64,000 nt of DNA from Craspedostauros australis (GCA_026770025.1 JAMXDE010000005.1:868001-932000), one strand, 5' to 3'. Positions 31,897 through 42,591 are shown, numbered from the stretch's first letter. The notes: generated by a model not told the origin, from the sequence alone. Numbers and translations: made by a program.

Positions 31897-33476
31897 CTAC
31901 GCCACTCTCTCGTCGTTGGGAAAGGCAGATTCAACAACACCCGCGAGGCCATCTCCGGCACCGTGCGGAATTCTCGTTGCCGGTCGCATCAACCGACCGA
32001 TCGCCTCGAGCTGCTCCCAAACCTGCTCCGGTGTTCCGGAACAATCGAGATTGACCACGGGCACGTGCTGTTCTCTCAGCCACTCCATCGTCTGATGATG
32101 GTACTTGTGGTACGTCCGCAGCCGCTTCAACGCCGTGTGGACGTTGTCGTCGCTGCGCTTGGATCCGTCGCCTTCGTCCTTGGCTTGGTTGCCGCGCGAG
32201 AGGATGCGTTCCATGAGGATGGTGTCGTCGCACTCCAGATGTAGCGCCAGTTCCGGCACGCCGCACAGCGTGACGAGATCCTGCGCGTTCTGCAGACTGC
32301 GTGGGAAGCCATCGAGCAACACGCGCTTGCCGGGATGATTGCGCATGACGCGACGCATCAGCGTGACGATGACGGCGCTACTGACCAGCTCACCGCGTGC
32401 CATGATGTCACTGACTTCCTGTCCCAGCACAGTGCCTCTTCGCACTTCGTCACGAAGCAGATCTCCGCTGCTGAGATGGACCACGCCGCAGTCCTTCTCC
32501 AGCCTCTGTGACAGCAGTCCTTTGCCGGATCCTGGTCCTCCGACGATCAAGACGACACGCGCTGGTGCATCGCCCAAGATCTTGTCTGAACTGACGAGGA
32601 ATTCCTGGGTCGCAAGAACACAAGAAAGAATAGAGCACAAGAGCAAGAATGTTTGCATGAATGGACAGGAGGAAGCAGGTACGGACAAGAATTCGAGTTG
32701 AAGACAAGTGAATGCGATGGGAGAGTTGTTCATGTGTGAGGTCAATGCGCTGCACAGGCGCATATCCAACCAGATTATCATCATAAACCGTCTTTCGAAT
32801 ACATACAATACATCACAGAGGCAACCATGTCCTCTTACTCGTGCTCTATTCGATCGATCGAGCAATAACAGGAGCAGCAGCCTCAACACCTAATCTAATC
32901 TAATCTAATCTAATCTAATCGCAACACAACACAACGCAACACCACAGAACTTACCTCCAACGTGATCAGGCCATTCTTGGTGACATCGGAAGCTTGGAAG
33001 AGATCCTCCAGCATCTGGTCCGTGCAGGATTCGCCCACGGACTTGAGAATGGCCGAGAGACCATCGCGGTCCAAGTACCGGCCGCTGACATCGCTGTCCA
33101 GGGCGTACTTGTGAAAGAGATCGATGAGTGCCTCGCGGTCGCACTGCAGGAATGCCTTGGAACCTGGTTCCGCCTCGCCCTCGCAGCTACCATCGGCGCA
33201 GGTTGTGGTGGGTGGCGTGTTGGTCGTTCCGAACCAATCGCTCATGGTCTGTTCGGATGTGCCAGACAGCGGTTCCGCCCTCATGATGGAGTGAGAGTAC
33301 CATCGCACGTCGGCGGTCGTTCTCGAGAGAGTCGAGCCATTGGAGAAGCTGTGCGAAAGCTGGCTTGTCGCTGCTGTTGCGATTCCTCGGTCAGCTGCGG
33401 TGCCTGTGGCGCGAAGACTCGACCCAACAACGGAGGCCCATCGTTGCCGTATCATGGAAGTAGGAATAGATCTCAT
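31897..33476 (-). CDS. EF-hand/adenylate (nucleoside-monophosphate) kinase fusion, probably mitochondrial
   Basis: Two exons: 33476-32955 and 32604-31897; phase-0 join, 409 aa. Residues 1-60 are rich in Arg, Ser, Thr and Ala with few acids, like a mitochondrial presequence. Two EF-hands follow. Loop 1 (127-138) starts DSDVSG and ends in Asp. Loop 2 (164-175, DVTKNGLITLEE) has a full Ca-binding pattern and is completed only by the splice join. The kinase domain starts with GGPGSGKG (196-203), then LSSGDLLRDEV and LLDGFPRS. The short lid with KRSDDN is like AK1/UMP-CMP kinases rather than long-lid bacterial AKs. It should transfer phosphate between ATP and a nucleoside monophosphate, possibly under calcium control (inference). 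Confidence 0.88.
32891..32920. repeat. TAATC pentanucleotide repeat
   Basis: Six perfect TAATC units inside the intron of the EF-hand/adenylate kinase gene, about 35 bp from the donor site. Confidence 0.95.
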
Positions 33477-33902
33477 GGTGCTTTGACAGGAGCTTGAAAA
33501 TAGTGCTATACTTGGTCTTGCTCTTGCTTGGTTGCGACTGTGACTGTTGGCGGGAAGCTCTCTGCTTTGGAATTGTGGAAGAAGGAACGGAAGAAGTGAT
33601 GGCAGGGAAGGAAGCAGGTCGCAGAGGTTCTTTGGCCGCACCACGGACAAGAGGGAAGCAACAGTCTTTCCCGTTTCGTGGTCGGGCATTTTGATGAATG
33701 TCAAAGACGTGACCTCTTCCTCGCGCAGGCACACAAAACACGTGCAAGAGATTCGGTCTTGTTTTCCAACTTTTCTCCGTGGCCCTGCTTGTTCCCTCGT
33801 TGATACTCCTCAACTTCTCCGCTGCTTCGCACATCTGCTTCTGGCGCGGCACTTTCGCCTTTGTTCTGTTCCCGAAGCGAAAAGAGAACAACCGGGTGTC
33901 AT
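33477..33902. other. Divergent promoter between the EF-hand kinase and BUD22-like genes
   Basis: 426 bp between head-to-head start codons, presumably shared regulatory DNA. The minus-strand frame stays open upstream of the kinase start, but the added residues do not look like a conserved domain. Confidence 0.5.
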
Positions 33903-35303
33903 ATGACCACTTCGACTGACATGGCATCCAATATGTCTTCTTCATGTCGTATGCGACATGACGGTGGAGACCAACCAATTTTGGCGCCAACGCGTCTGCG
34001 AAACCAACATCTCGCAACCTCGTCACCACCAACATCTGCAACAGTAGCATCCTCCAGGCACTCACTCCGACAATCACACTCTCCTCGGATTCGCAGCCCG
34101 TACGAGGTACACTCTTTCACGAGAGACGCGTTGCTGCCACTGAACTTCCCGACGACGAAGACAGCGGCAATGACAATGGATGATTCCACAGCCGCCGCGA
34201 AGGATGGCATCAGCAAGAACACGGCACGGCAGATAAAGAAGAAGCCGCAAAACCACAACAAGAAGAAGAAAAAGAAACGACGCCGACCGGATGCCAAGAG
34301 CCGCCAGGAATTGGAAGAAGAATGGAAGCAGGAACGTTACGACAAGATGGTGTACGCGGCACGCAAGGATCTCCTTAAGAATGCCAAGCTGGTGAGGTCC
34401 TTCGAATGCCAGAAGGTCATTCGCAAGATCAAAGAGCAGCAAGCGGATGATGACAAGGACCAGCACAGCAACATCAAGCGCAACGAGACGGAATTGGGAC
34501 ATTGGAAGGCGATGCCGTTGGATTGTATCGTGCAGCAGTCCATCAAGCAGTTAGGATTGGAGCATCTCAATCCCAATTGGGAACAGCGCGACGCCAAGAC
34601 GGACGAGACCAGCAGCGACCATGCCGCAGCGGAGGAGTTCATGCCCAAAATCAAAAAGGTGCTGCGGCACAAGAAGATGGAAAAGTGCCTGGAAGGTTGG
34701 AATGCCAAGATCATCGAGTATCGCCGGTGGTGTTTGAGCATGCTCGAGAAGTACGAACGCACCGATGCAGAGGCTGATGCCAAGGGAAATGCGCAAAAGA
34801 AGAAGCGAAGGGGCGATGGTGCTGCGGACAGCAGTGTGAGGGAGGCGCTGACGAGCAACTCGAGTCTGTTCTTCAGTCTGGGTGGCGATGACATGAATGA
34901 TGCCAATGAGGTTGGTCTCGATGAGAACGGCGACCCCCTGCCTGAGGCTCCCACCAAGAAGAACCGTCCCGGGCAGAGAGCGCGCAAGGCCAGGGCCATG
35001 GCGCTGCAGGCGAAGAAGGAGGGCAAGCCCTACGAGCCGGTAGATTGGCGCACAGCCAAAGAGGAGATGGAGAAGACGCGCAAGAAGGATCCCAAACGCA
35101 TCTCGACCGACCATCATCATCATCCTGGTGGCAGCGCGAGTGGGAACGGCAACAATAGATCATCATCGCAGCAACAGAATGCAGCAGCTGAGTCTCGAGC
35201 AGAGAGCAAGGACGCGGCCCAGGCGCATCCGTCTTGGGCTGCCAAGCAGTCGCAGCAGAGCGGCATCGTGGCGTTCAAAGGAAAGAAGATTACCTTCGAT
35301 TAA
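33903..35303 (+). CDS. BUD22/SRFBP1-like ribosome biogenesis protein
   Basis: A single exon of 466 aa. The protein is very rich in Lys, Arg, Glu and Ser. The N-terminal ~80 residues are variable. A helical region (about 110-280) with KIKKVLRHKKMEKC is followed by the KKNRPGQRARKARAMA motif. The C-terminus has HPSWAAKQ, then GIVAFKGKKITFD. These are the signatures of the BUD22 C-terminal domain, found in yeast Bud22 (18S rRNA maturation) and human SRFBP1. Nucleolar localisation and a role in small-subunit assembly are inferred from the family. The ATG at 33903 was chosen; an in-frame ATG 42 bp upstream is possible. Confidence 0.8.
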   Translation: MTTSTDMASNMSSSCRMRHDGGDQPILAPTRLRNQHLATSSPPTSATVASSRHSLRQSHSPRIRSPYEVHSFTRDALLPLNFPTTKTAAMTMDDSTAAAKDGISKNTARQIKKKPQNHNKKKKKKRRRPDAKSRQELEEEWKQERYDKMVYAARKDLLKNAKLVRSFECQKVIRKIKEQQADDDKDQHSNIKRNETELGHWKAMPLDCIVQQSIKQLGLEHLNPNWEQRDAKTDETSSDHAAAEEFMPKIKKVLRHKKMEKCLEGWNAKIIEYRRWCLSMLEKYERTDAEADAKGNAQKKKRRGDGAADSSVREALTSNSSLFFSLGGDDMNDANEVGLDENGDPLPEAPTKKNRPGQRARKARAMALQAKKEGKPYEPVDWRTAKEEMEKTRKKDPKRISTDHHHHPGGSASGNGNNRSSSQQQNAAAESRAESKDAAQAHPSWAAKQSQQSGIVAFKGKKITFD

Positions 35304-35793
35304 CATAATATTCACACATTTGTACCATTCATATTAGTACGAGACGCACACATATACTGAAGAGGGAGCCGATCAGTGGTAGGGAGAAGGCAATCTTCGT
35401 AACGGATAGTCGCACATACTCTGGTATGTTGCAACTCTACTTCACCCTTCGCAATTGTGTGTTTGGTTGAAGCATGGTCTGAGAGAAATCGTTTGCTCTA
35501 TTTGGACGATCTTTGTCTCTGCTGTTATTGGTTGTAGTTTGTATTTGCTTGAGTTGGTGATACCATTCGGTTGGGTGGTGTCGTGTTGGAGTGGAAGTCA
35601 GCATGCTCAAGTTCAGTCTCACATTCCCACACCTGCATTTGTGGGGGTTATGCGAGCCCATTATTTCATCACTGCTGCTGCTGCCACTGGAGTTGCCGTC
35701 ATGCGCTGCGCTTTCCAATCTTCGCATTATGTCATCTCAAGTGATTGACCTGCACGTTGGTGCGCGGAAGGGAATGCTCAAGGACTGGGATGC
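35304..35793. other. Convergent intergenic region
   Basis: 490 bp between 3' ends. On the minus strand, downstream of the SNARE stop codon, I found no hydrophobic exon that could supply a transmembrane tail. Confidence 0.55.
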
Positions 35794-37164
35794 TCATGAG
35801 ATGACGCAGTTCGATTGATCGTACTTTTCATTGGCCTTCTGCACCTGTTCCAAACCCTTGTTGGCATTGTCCTTCGCATCATCCATCTGCGTTTCTATTT
35901 GGTCGACCTGCTCCTGCTGGTTACCCACGATGGTGGCAAGATCCTTGTAGATCTGATTGACCGTGTGCATGCCCTGGTTGATTTTGCGAATCTCATCCTC
36001 CCTTTCACGCATGATCTCCTCTTGCATGCGCTGCGCAAAACGAAAGCAAAGCAATGTCGTATCCGCGAGAATGTGCCAATTGATGATGGAAAACAAACAC
36101 ATGGTGATGTGAGAGTGAGATAGAGTGACACAGAATAGGTGGAACGGAGTACACGCAACATGCGCACGAAATCTTGGTCAATCTCACGTGTCTCCCATAT
36201 GCGGAACACATACACATATCAAGGCGACACAACGCCACCTCACACATTGAAACGAGCACGTACATCTTGCATCATCTGCTCCTGAAATCTGGCCTCTTCC
36301 TGTTGCAACGCGTTGGCCGAATTCGATTGAGAGCCATTGGCAGAAGCCGCGCCCCCTCGTTGCTGCAGCTGCTTTTGCTGACGCGTGACTCTGGCGCGGC
36401 AGGCCTCGGCTGCTGATTGAACGCGTTCAAAATCACGCTCCAGCTTGGTGAGCGTCTGCTTGCGTCCCTCATTCAACCCAGAGGCCTTTCGCTGGGATTG
36501 CAGTTGCGTTTTGACCCGCTGCTCTAGCTGGCGCAGCACGTCTAGCTGGACCTTGTACTGCTGATCGAGCTCGTCGGCCTCGCCAGCTCGGTTGCGGTTG
36601 GTGGCCGAGCTGACGAGTTGCTGTGCGATCTTCTCCAGTATTCCCACGTTTCGCTGAACAACAAGGCATATCATGACATCGAATGTGCACGAGAACAGGC
36701 GTTTCATTCGTTTCGAGTTTCACAAGGGACAGAGAACAGAGGTCGAATCAGAGAGCCAATGAGGTGATGCAACGTTAGAGACAAGAGCGTCGACGTTCCA
36801 AGATGGAGTTGGTCCAAGGTGTCAGCCATCAGTTCAGTCTGCCGAATCGGTAGAGTACGCAAACTATCCAATGCTCCGGCTCATTCGTGGTGACGCTACG
36901 AGCGTTGACTGTGCTCATACCGTGGATGATTGCGGCTCGGCGCAGATCCCCAGCGCATCATCCACGAAGTTCTGCGGAGCAATGACTCACCTGGTACTGA
37001 GTGAGCGACTCGCTTATCTGACCCAAGGAATCTCCAGCCGATGAATTCATGGAGGTGGACAATCCAGACCACGCAGATCGAGTGCGCGATGTGTTGCCAC
37101 CGCTCTGCAATCCTGCGGTCGTCGGTTGACGACGGTTGTTGCGTCCGATATCCTGGAATGACAT
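35794..37164 (-). CDS. Syntaxin-like Q-SNARE without transmembrane helix, ending in a CaaX box
   Basis: Three exons: 37164-36991, 36653-36264 and 36030-35794; all phase 0, 266 aa. Residues about 48-165 form a helical bundle like the syntaxin Habc domain (GILEKIAQQLVSSA, LRQLEQRVKTQL). The SNARE helix (about 190-255) includes EIRKINQGMHTVNQIYKDLA, the zero-layer Gln in VGNQQEQVDQIE, and KGLEQVQKANEKY, so it is a syntaxin-7/PEP12-like Qa type. Where syntaxins normally enter a membrane helix, this protein stops with NCVIS. CVIS fits a farnesylation CaaX box. It should act in endosomal or vacuolar fusion, anchored by lipid as Ykt6 is. The stop is directly visible; prenylation is inference. Confidence 0.87.
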
Positions 37165-38077
37165 GTTGCTCCTCCACGATTCTGCACTATTCTTTCCGTG
37201 CTTGCCTGTTTGTTCGTTCGTTCTTCTGCTTCTTGCTTCTGCCTCTTGCTTCTGCTTCTTGCTCGTATCGTTGTTAGCTGATGTCTCCGCTGATGTTGCG
37301 ATTGCTGGAAATGGAGTCACCCTCGGTGTCCTGGAGTAGGTCGTATGTAGCTGTCACAGGAGGGGGATATGCTCTGAATCGTTCACTGCAGTTCACAGGA
37401 TTCTGTGCAGATGGTCGCGTGACTTGAGTGGATTGATGAAGAGGACGGCAGCGACACCCACAACTGTAATTGCAGCTGAGAGTTCCTTCGCTCTCTCAAT
37501 CAATGCAGACCTGTTGGCACTCGTCTTTGGGTGTCAAGATGAGGCTGTGCAGTGTTGGGCTTGCGGTTGGTGATGTTTCTCGTTGCGAAAGTGGTCCCAC
37601 CGTGGACGTGATGGTTGTGTTTGGTTGTGCGTTTCACTGTGTGTTTGGTTGTGTTCGTGCACATCCACGTCCACGTCGCCGTCGATGTCGATGTTAGTCT
37701 TTCCTCCTTTCTCTTTGTTCTTTTCTGTCAAGTTGTCTTCGCGTCTTTGTGTGTGTGTGTGTGTTGTGATCTTCTTGTCCTTGCGTTGAAAATGTTGTTT
37801 ACTTCTCGTCGTTCGAGTGTCGTCCCTGCCATCCGTTCGTGCGAACGGTTTCAAATAACGGAAAAATTGACGAGACACGAATTGTATTTGGCTCTACTTT
37901 AGCACTGTAGAGTATGAATCGAGTGCAGCAGTGCATCCAACCGCACCAAACGCTCCATCGTCATCACCTTCACCAGCTTTGACGGCAACATCATCAATGG
38001 GATGCATGCCAACACTCGACGAGTCACACAGAGCACTTGCAGAAAGTATAGCAGCAGCCGATTAGGACAAGATTATG
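37165..38077. other. Intergenic region
   Basis: About 900 bp: promoter side of the SNARE gene and 3' flank of glycosyltransferase B. It contains a short GT run near 37748-37762. No gene recognised. Confidence 0.55.
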
Positions 38078-39565
38078 TCATTGAGTGCCGTTCGATTGCG
38101 CCAAAGCCTTCTCCACTTCCATCTCCCACTCCATCTTCGGTTGCTTCCGTTGCGGTGGCGACCTGCCGTAGTACACGCGGAAGAGATCGTCCGGCGTCAT
38201 GCCTCCCGTGTACAGATTGACGCACTTGGAGTTGGTCCATGTCACGAACAGCACGCCGAACTTCTGCCATCTGCGTGGACTGCACAATGCCGACGGCCCA
38301 TCCAGGATCACGAGGCGTTCCTTCGGCAGCCCGAACTTCCCGAGCAGCGCGACTCGACGTCGCAGCAAACTGATGAGCTCGTAGTCCTCCATCAGGCACT
38401 GATCCGGGAAACCGCCCACGTAGTGAAATACGTGCGACGGCACCGACAGGCATTGATCACCGTACGGCAACGAATACAAATGCGTGCGGATGTTGGCCGT
38501 CACTTCCACGGCCTTGATGCCCGGCGGGTAGATGCCTCCGTTCAACCCAACCTGCGACGTGTCGATTCCGAATCCGTAAGCGCACGAGTTCGGTACGTCC
38601 TCAGGTGATGCACGTATGCCGCGCATCAGCGCATCGTCCCACCGGTCTGGCAGGACCGTGTCGGAATGACAAAAGGCCAGCACCCTCCCCGTGCCCTGCT
38701 TGGCGCCGAAATTCAAGCACGGTCCGCGTCCGCCACCATCTTCGTGCATCGTGATGCGCACATCGCCCCAATGCGGACACGCATCGCGCAACCCATGCAG
38801 CTGATCCAAATTGTGGCAGGCACCGGCGATGACGAAGATGAGCTGCACGCGCTGCGGTTTCGTGCATCGCTCGTAGAGCCGCTGGATCTTTTCCACGATC
38901 TGACGGCCATCCTCTTTGTAGGCCGGCAGGATGACGGAGATATCGTAGGCGTACGACGTCGCGTCGTCGTCGGGCAGCTGCAGAAGGCGATGCCAATTGC
39001 GGATCAACCGCGCGCCGAGTGGCTTGGTGGCGCACGCGCCGCTCGGGTGCATGGCGAGCGTGGCTAATCGACGCAACGCGGACGACGATCTGATTGCCGA
39101 GACGAGATCGGCGTCGTTCTGCAACGCTTGTTTGCCCAGCATGGCGGTCAGCTGTTCGTATCGTTCTTCGCAGGATTTGGAGTTGATCTCGTTCCGGCTT
39201 GCGGTTGTCAGCGGTAGCCAGCAAGGCAACGACGGCGATGTTGATTTGCTTTTTGGCGTCATCGTAGCAGCTGCTGCAGTTGATGTTGCTACTGCTGCTG
39301 CTGAAGCCAATAATGAAGAGCAGAATTGCGACGCCATGGTCATGAACGGCACCAATATCGTCTGACGAACGAAGTGATAGCCAGACACCGAGAGGAGCGA
39401 GATGGCGAGTGACCATGCCAGGAAGGACTCCACGAAGCGCGGCAGCGACGTCTCAGGTCCTCCAATCCACACCTGCTTCGTCACCTCGGAGTACATCACC
39501 GATGCCGACTTCGGCTTGCGGTTGTTGCAGGAACCGCCGTTGGGAGTCGTTCCATTCGTCTTCAT
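38078..39565 (-). CDS. Membrane-anchored family-2 glycosyltransferase (TIGR04283-like), paralogue B
   Basis: A single exon of 495 aa. A hydrophobic N-terminal segment (about 43-78) suggests a membrane anchor. The GT-A core runs from DISVILPAYKE (near residue 208) through GGGRGPCLNFGAKQG and the metal-site motif FCHSDT. It continues with LPYGDQCLSVPSHVFHYVGG and GGFPDQCLMEDYE, and ends with RRWQKFGV and YYGRSPP. It shares every landmark with paralogue A, including the order and spacing of GRGxCxNxGA, HxDT and FPDQxLMED, but lacks the Asn/Ser insert. The tail is short and charged. As for A, the closest group is the bacterial rSAM/selenodomain-associated transferase 2. Substrate unknown. Confidence 0.83.
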   Translation of the reverse strand: MKTNGTTPNGGSCNNRKPKSASVMYSEVTKQVWIGGPETSLPRFVESFLAWSLAISLLSVSGYHFVRQTILVPFMTMASQFCSSLLASAAAVATSTAAAATMTPKSKSTSPSLPCWLPLTTASRNEINSKSCEERYEQLTAMLGKQALQNDADLVSAIRSSSALRRLATLAMHPSGACATKPLGARLIRNWHRLLQLPDDDATSYAYDISVILPAYKEDGRQIVEKIQRLYERCTKPQRVQLIFVIAGACHNLDQLHGLRDACPHWGDVRITMHEDGGGRGPCLNFGAKQGTGRVLAFCHSDTVLPDRWDDALMRGIRASPEDVPNSCAYGFGIDTSQVGLNGGIYPPGIKAVEVTANIRTHLYSLPYGDQCLSVPSHVFHYVGGFPDQCLMEDYELISLLRRRVALLGKFGLPKERLVILDGPSALCSPRRWQKFGVLFVTWTNSKCVNLYTGGMTPDDLFRVYYGRSPPQRKQPKMEWEMEVEKALAQSNGTQ

Positions 39566-40762
39566 TGTGTTTCGAGTGCTGGCGTGCTGTGCTGCGCTTT
39601 GGGTGTTGTGGCGCTGCTCAAGGTGCGAGTATGGCTCTGCTGAGGATGTGGTGATCGCTCCGCTTTCGTTGGCTTTGTGCGATCAGGGCTGCAGTTTTGG
39701 TTTGTTGTGTGAAAGGCTGGACGAGGCTGGACGAGGCCATAGGAGTATTGTGCTGTAATAGAGTATGGTTCGGGCTATCCCTCTCCAACCATGAAGGCGC
39801 AAAGGAAGTGGACGGCAGCAACACTGCTCTCCGGATACGCCAATCCAGAGAAGAGAGACCAAAACGAATTCAATGCGAATGCAGGTGAATGCCTGAGCTC
39901 TGTTGGTCATTCATGTTTTTGTTTTGGCCGACGGTGGGCGTTCGCCAGATTCACCTCGCGTGAGCTGAAACGCCCCCTGCTGATGTGGAGAGGGTTGAAG
40001 TGAGTGGCGAAGAAACCGATTGCCGCCAAGATTCAACGGCGCACAAGCGAAATGCCGAAGAGGAAACCGTGAACAAGGAAGCCGTCTGAGTCATGGTCAA
40101 TCAAGACTACAAGAGAAGGCTACCAAGATTAAGATAGATATGTTTGTTGTCTACAGAACATCGCAACGTGTATTACATGCGCATCAACAAGAAGCAACTA
40201 CTACTGCAGAGCAGCAAAAACAATAACAGCAACACCACGGTCTGTCGACGTTTGAAATCTCATTGGACTAATATGGCATTATACATCGCAGTACTCGTTG
40301 CCGACGATACATTAGATGAAGCTTGTTGGTATGTACTAATCGTTGGTTGTGTATCGCGATTTAGTTCCTCTGTTTGGCAAATCGCGTCCTTTTGGCAGCG
40401 CTGGTCCATGAAGTGGCCACACTCGCACGATCTATGAAGTTCTGTAGGCCTCTTCTGATCAGATACGGTATTCTTTCCAACTTTCATCTGGTCAGCAATC
40501 TCAATACGAGTACTCTGATGCATGAGTGTATGTATCGTGCCGTGCAATGTCTTCACACACGGCGCGTCCTGTCTCGTTCACTGCCAGCGTTCTCACATGA
40601 TCATTCCTTTGTTTCGGTTCGTCTCATCTAGCCTTCTACCCACTGGTATTTCAGTATGCTACTCCTTCGTTCTATTGTGTCGTCATCATCATCATCCTCC
40701 ACCCTCAACCACCCTCCACCACCCGCACTGTATCATGCTCCATTCAACACATGTGCGAGCAA
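39566..40762. other. Intergenic region
   Basis: 1.2 kb between two minus-strand genes. Several short open frames are present, but none has a recognisable domain or splice structure. Nothing firm seen. Confidence 0.5.
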
Positions 40763-41179
40763 TCATGCATCCCGGATGGAGACGGCGAAGTCCTGCTGCA
40801 GATGCAAGTCCACCGCCGGCGTCCAAACGCCCTGTACGCTGGGCGTCTGCGTCACGACCGGCGACGTGAGCTTCTTGATCTTGCGTCCGCTGCGATTGTA
40901 CAGCTTGTCGAGGGCGCCGATGACATCGGGCGAGCGGACCTTGTTGGACTTGAGGCAGATCTGATGTATCGTGCCCTTCTGCGTCGTCAAGTAATCGCCC
41001 ACCACGTTGGGATGCTTGCCATTTTTCACCTTGACGTGGATGTCCACGTGCGGTCGCTCCTGCGCCCAGTCCTGCAGCTTGCCGGAGGCCAGGAACTCGC
41101 GCACGGCCTTCGACGATCCGCCCTTCTCGCAGTACGATAGAGTCAGCTTTTTAAGCTGGAAGAAACCTCGCGTTGCCAT
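40763..41179 (-). CDS. MRPL43: Mitochondrial ribosomal protein mL43
   Basis: A single exon of 138 aa. The thioredoxin-like mitochondrial L51/S25 (mL43) domain fills residues about 5-110: FFQLKKLTLSYCEKGGSS, then REFLASGKLQDWAQERPHVDI and KNGKHPNVVGDYL. Length and pattern fit mL43 of the large mitoribosomal subunit. No long presequence is visible, which is common in this family because the N-terminus itself can direct import. Confidence 0.9.
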   Translation of the reverse strand: MATRGFFQLKKLTLSYCEKGGSSKAVREFLASGKLQDWAQERPHVDIHVKVKNGKHPNVVGDYLTTQKGTIHQICLKSNKVRSPDVIGALDKLYNRSGRKIKKLTSPVVTQTPSVQGVWTPAVDLHLQQDFAVSIRDA

Positions 41180-41730
41180 TGTGCTATTTGGAGTGGTATT
41201 GCCCTTGTGACAGTTCTAAAGAGTAATGTAGTGTATTCTTTTCGATCTCGAGATGCCCTCGAGGTTGCCTTTGCTCTTCCTCTTCCTCCTTGATGGCTGT
41301 TGGTTGATGATGTGTCTGTGTTGTTTTTGTGGTGCCTCTCTTGGTGCACCCAAATCAATGTTGTTTCGTTTTGTTGGTGTGTTGTTGTTGACGAGGGTGC
41401 CCATGTCTGTACGTCGGCCGTAGTCAATATCCCAAACTGGAAAGAGTCCATGCCAAGTGGCGTAGCCCTGGCTTCCAACCACTCTGCCAATCTCTACTTC
41501 CAAACTCTGCGATACCATAAGTACACACTCCAGAGTCATCTCGGCAATGCTAGAGGTAATTCAACGGGTGAAGCAAGCGGGTGAACCATATTCATATACT
41601 CTGCTCAGATCAGATGTACAGCTTCAGTTTTTGCGAGAAGAGGATTTTGGCTATCATTCATTTTAGAGTAGGGTACTCTCCTCTACATTACGCATTGTTG
41701 TTGTTGCTATTGCTGCTGCTGCTGTTGTCA
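41180..41730. other. Intergenic region
   Basis: 550 bp: promoter side of mL43 and 3' flank of the RNF113-like gene. I see no gene. Confidence 0.5.
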
Positions 41731-42591
41731 TCACTGATCATCTTCCTCTTTGCCTTTGGTGAGCTTGTTGTAGAAATCTTCCCAGCTTGCCCTGGAACCG
41801 ACGACCTTGCGTTTCTTGGAGATGAGCTTCTTTGCCTCGTTGAAGACGGAGTGCGTCTCCTTGGAGCAGACGGGGCATTTGGAATCGGCAGTCTTGACAT
41901 GGTTCATCACGCACTTCTCGCAGAAGTAATGCCCGCACGTCGTCACCACGGGATCGGTGAAGAAGCTGCGACAAAGGAAGCAGGCGAACGGCAATCCATC
42001 GTCGTCCGTCTTCAGCGCTTCCTTGCTGCCGCCAGACTTGCCATCCAAAAAGCTCTGCATCTGCTTCTCTTGTTCCTCCTTCTTCTTCCTCTGCTCTTCC
42101 TGCCATTTCTGCTCCAGCTGCCACCCGCTCAACGTGTCCCCTCTGTCGTGCAAGTAGATGCAGGTGTCTCCGAAACCGCAGAACCCCGTCTCCTTGTAAT
42201 CCTTGCAAATGTCCGGCTGGTAATCGAACCGGCACGTCGTTCGGATGTTGGTCGGCGCTCGCAACGGCCCCGCCAGGGATTTGTTCTCGTATTTCTTTGC
42301 CGCGGTTGGATGCACCTGCGTCGTGCTCGTCACGAGATCGGAAGCCGACGGACCGCCGGATTTGGCATCGAATTGGTGCAACATCGGCTTGCCGCCGCTC
42401 GATGCCGACGATGCGGCGGATTCTCCATACGTCTTGCCGGAATGCGAAAGCTTGGCCTTCTTGCGCGCCTCACGCAGCTCTTCCGTCAACGCTTCGTCAT
42501 CCGCTTTGGTCGTGGCATCCTCCGAATCCTCTTGCGATGCCTTCTTGCGTCGCAGTCCCGACTTTGGTGCTCTCTTTGGCTTTCGAAACAT
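41731..42591 (-). CDS. RNF113/Cwc24-like splicing factor (CCCH zinc finger + RING)
   Basis: A single exon of 286 aa from the ATG at 42591. A basic N-terminal region is followed by a CCCH zinc finger (about 125-150: CKDYKETGFCGFGDTCIYLHDR) and a RING finger (about 210-250: CFLCRSFFTDPVVTTCGHYFCEKC, then CPVC). The family-specific TxQVHPTAAKKYENKS-like segment and DYQPDICKDYKETG pattern match human RNF113A and yeast Cwc24. These proteins enter the spliceosome at the activation stage and can act as ubiquitin ligases. Confidence 0.93.
   Translation of the reverse strand: MFRKPKRAPKSGLRRKKASQEDSEDATTKADDEALTEELREARKKAKLSHSGKTYGESAASSASSGGKPMLHQFDAKSGGPSASDLVTSTTQVHPTAAKKYENKSLAGPLRAPTNIRTTCRFDYQPDICKDYKETGFCGFGDTCIYLHDRGDTLSGWQLEQKWQEEQRKKKEEQEKQMQSFLDGKSGGSKEALKTDDDGLPFACFLCRSFFTDPVVTTCGHYFCEKCVMNHVKTADSKCPVCSKETHSVFNEAKKLISKKRKVVGSRASWEDFYNKLTKGKEEDDQ

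Noticed and set aside
32881..32930. TAATC array considered as a CRISPR-like or telomeric repeat
   Set aside because: Five-bp units without spacers, only six copies, inside an intron; a plain microsatellite.
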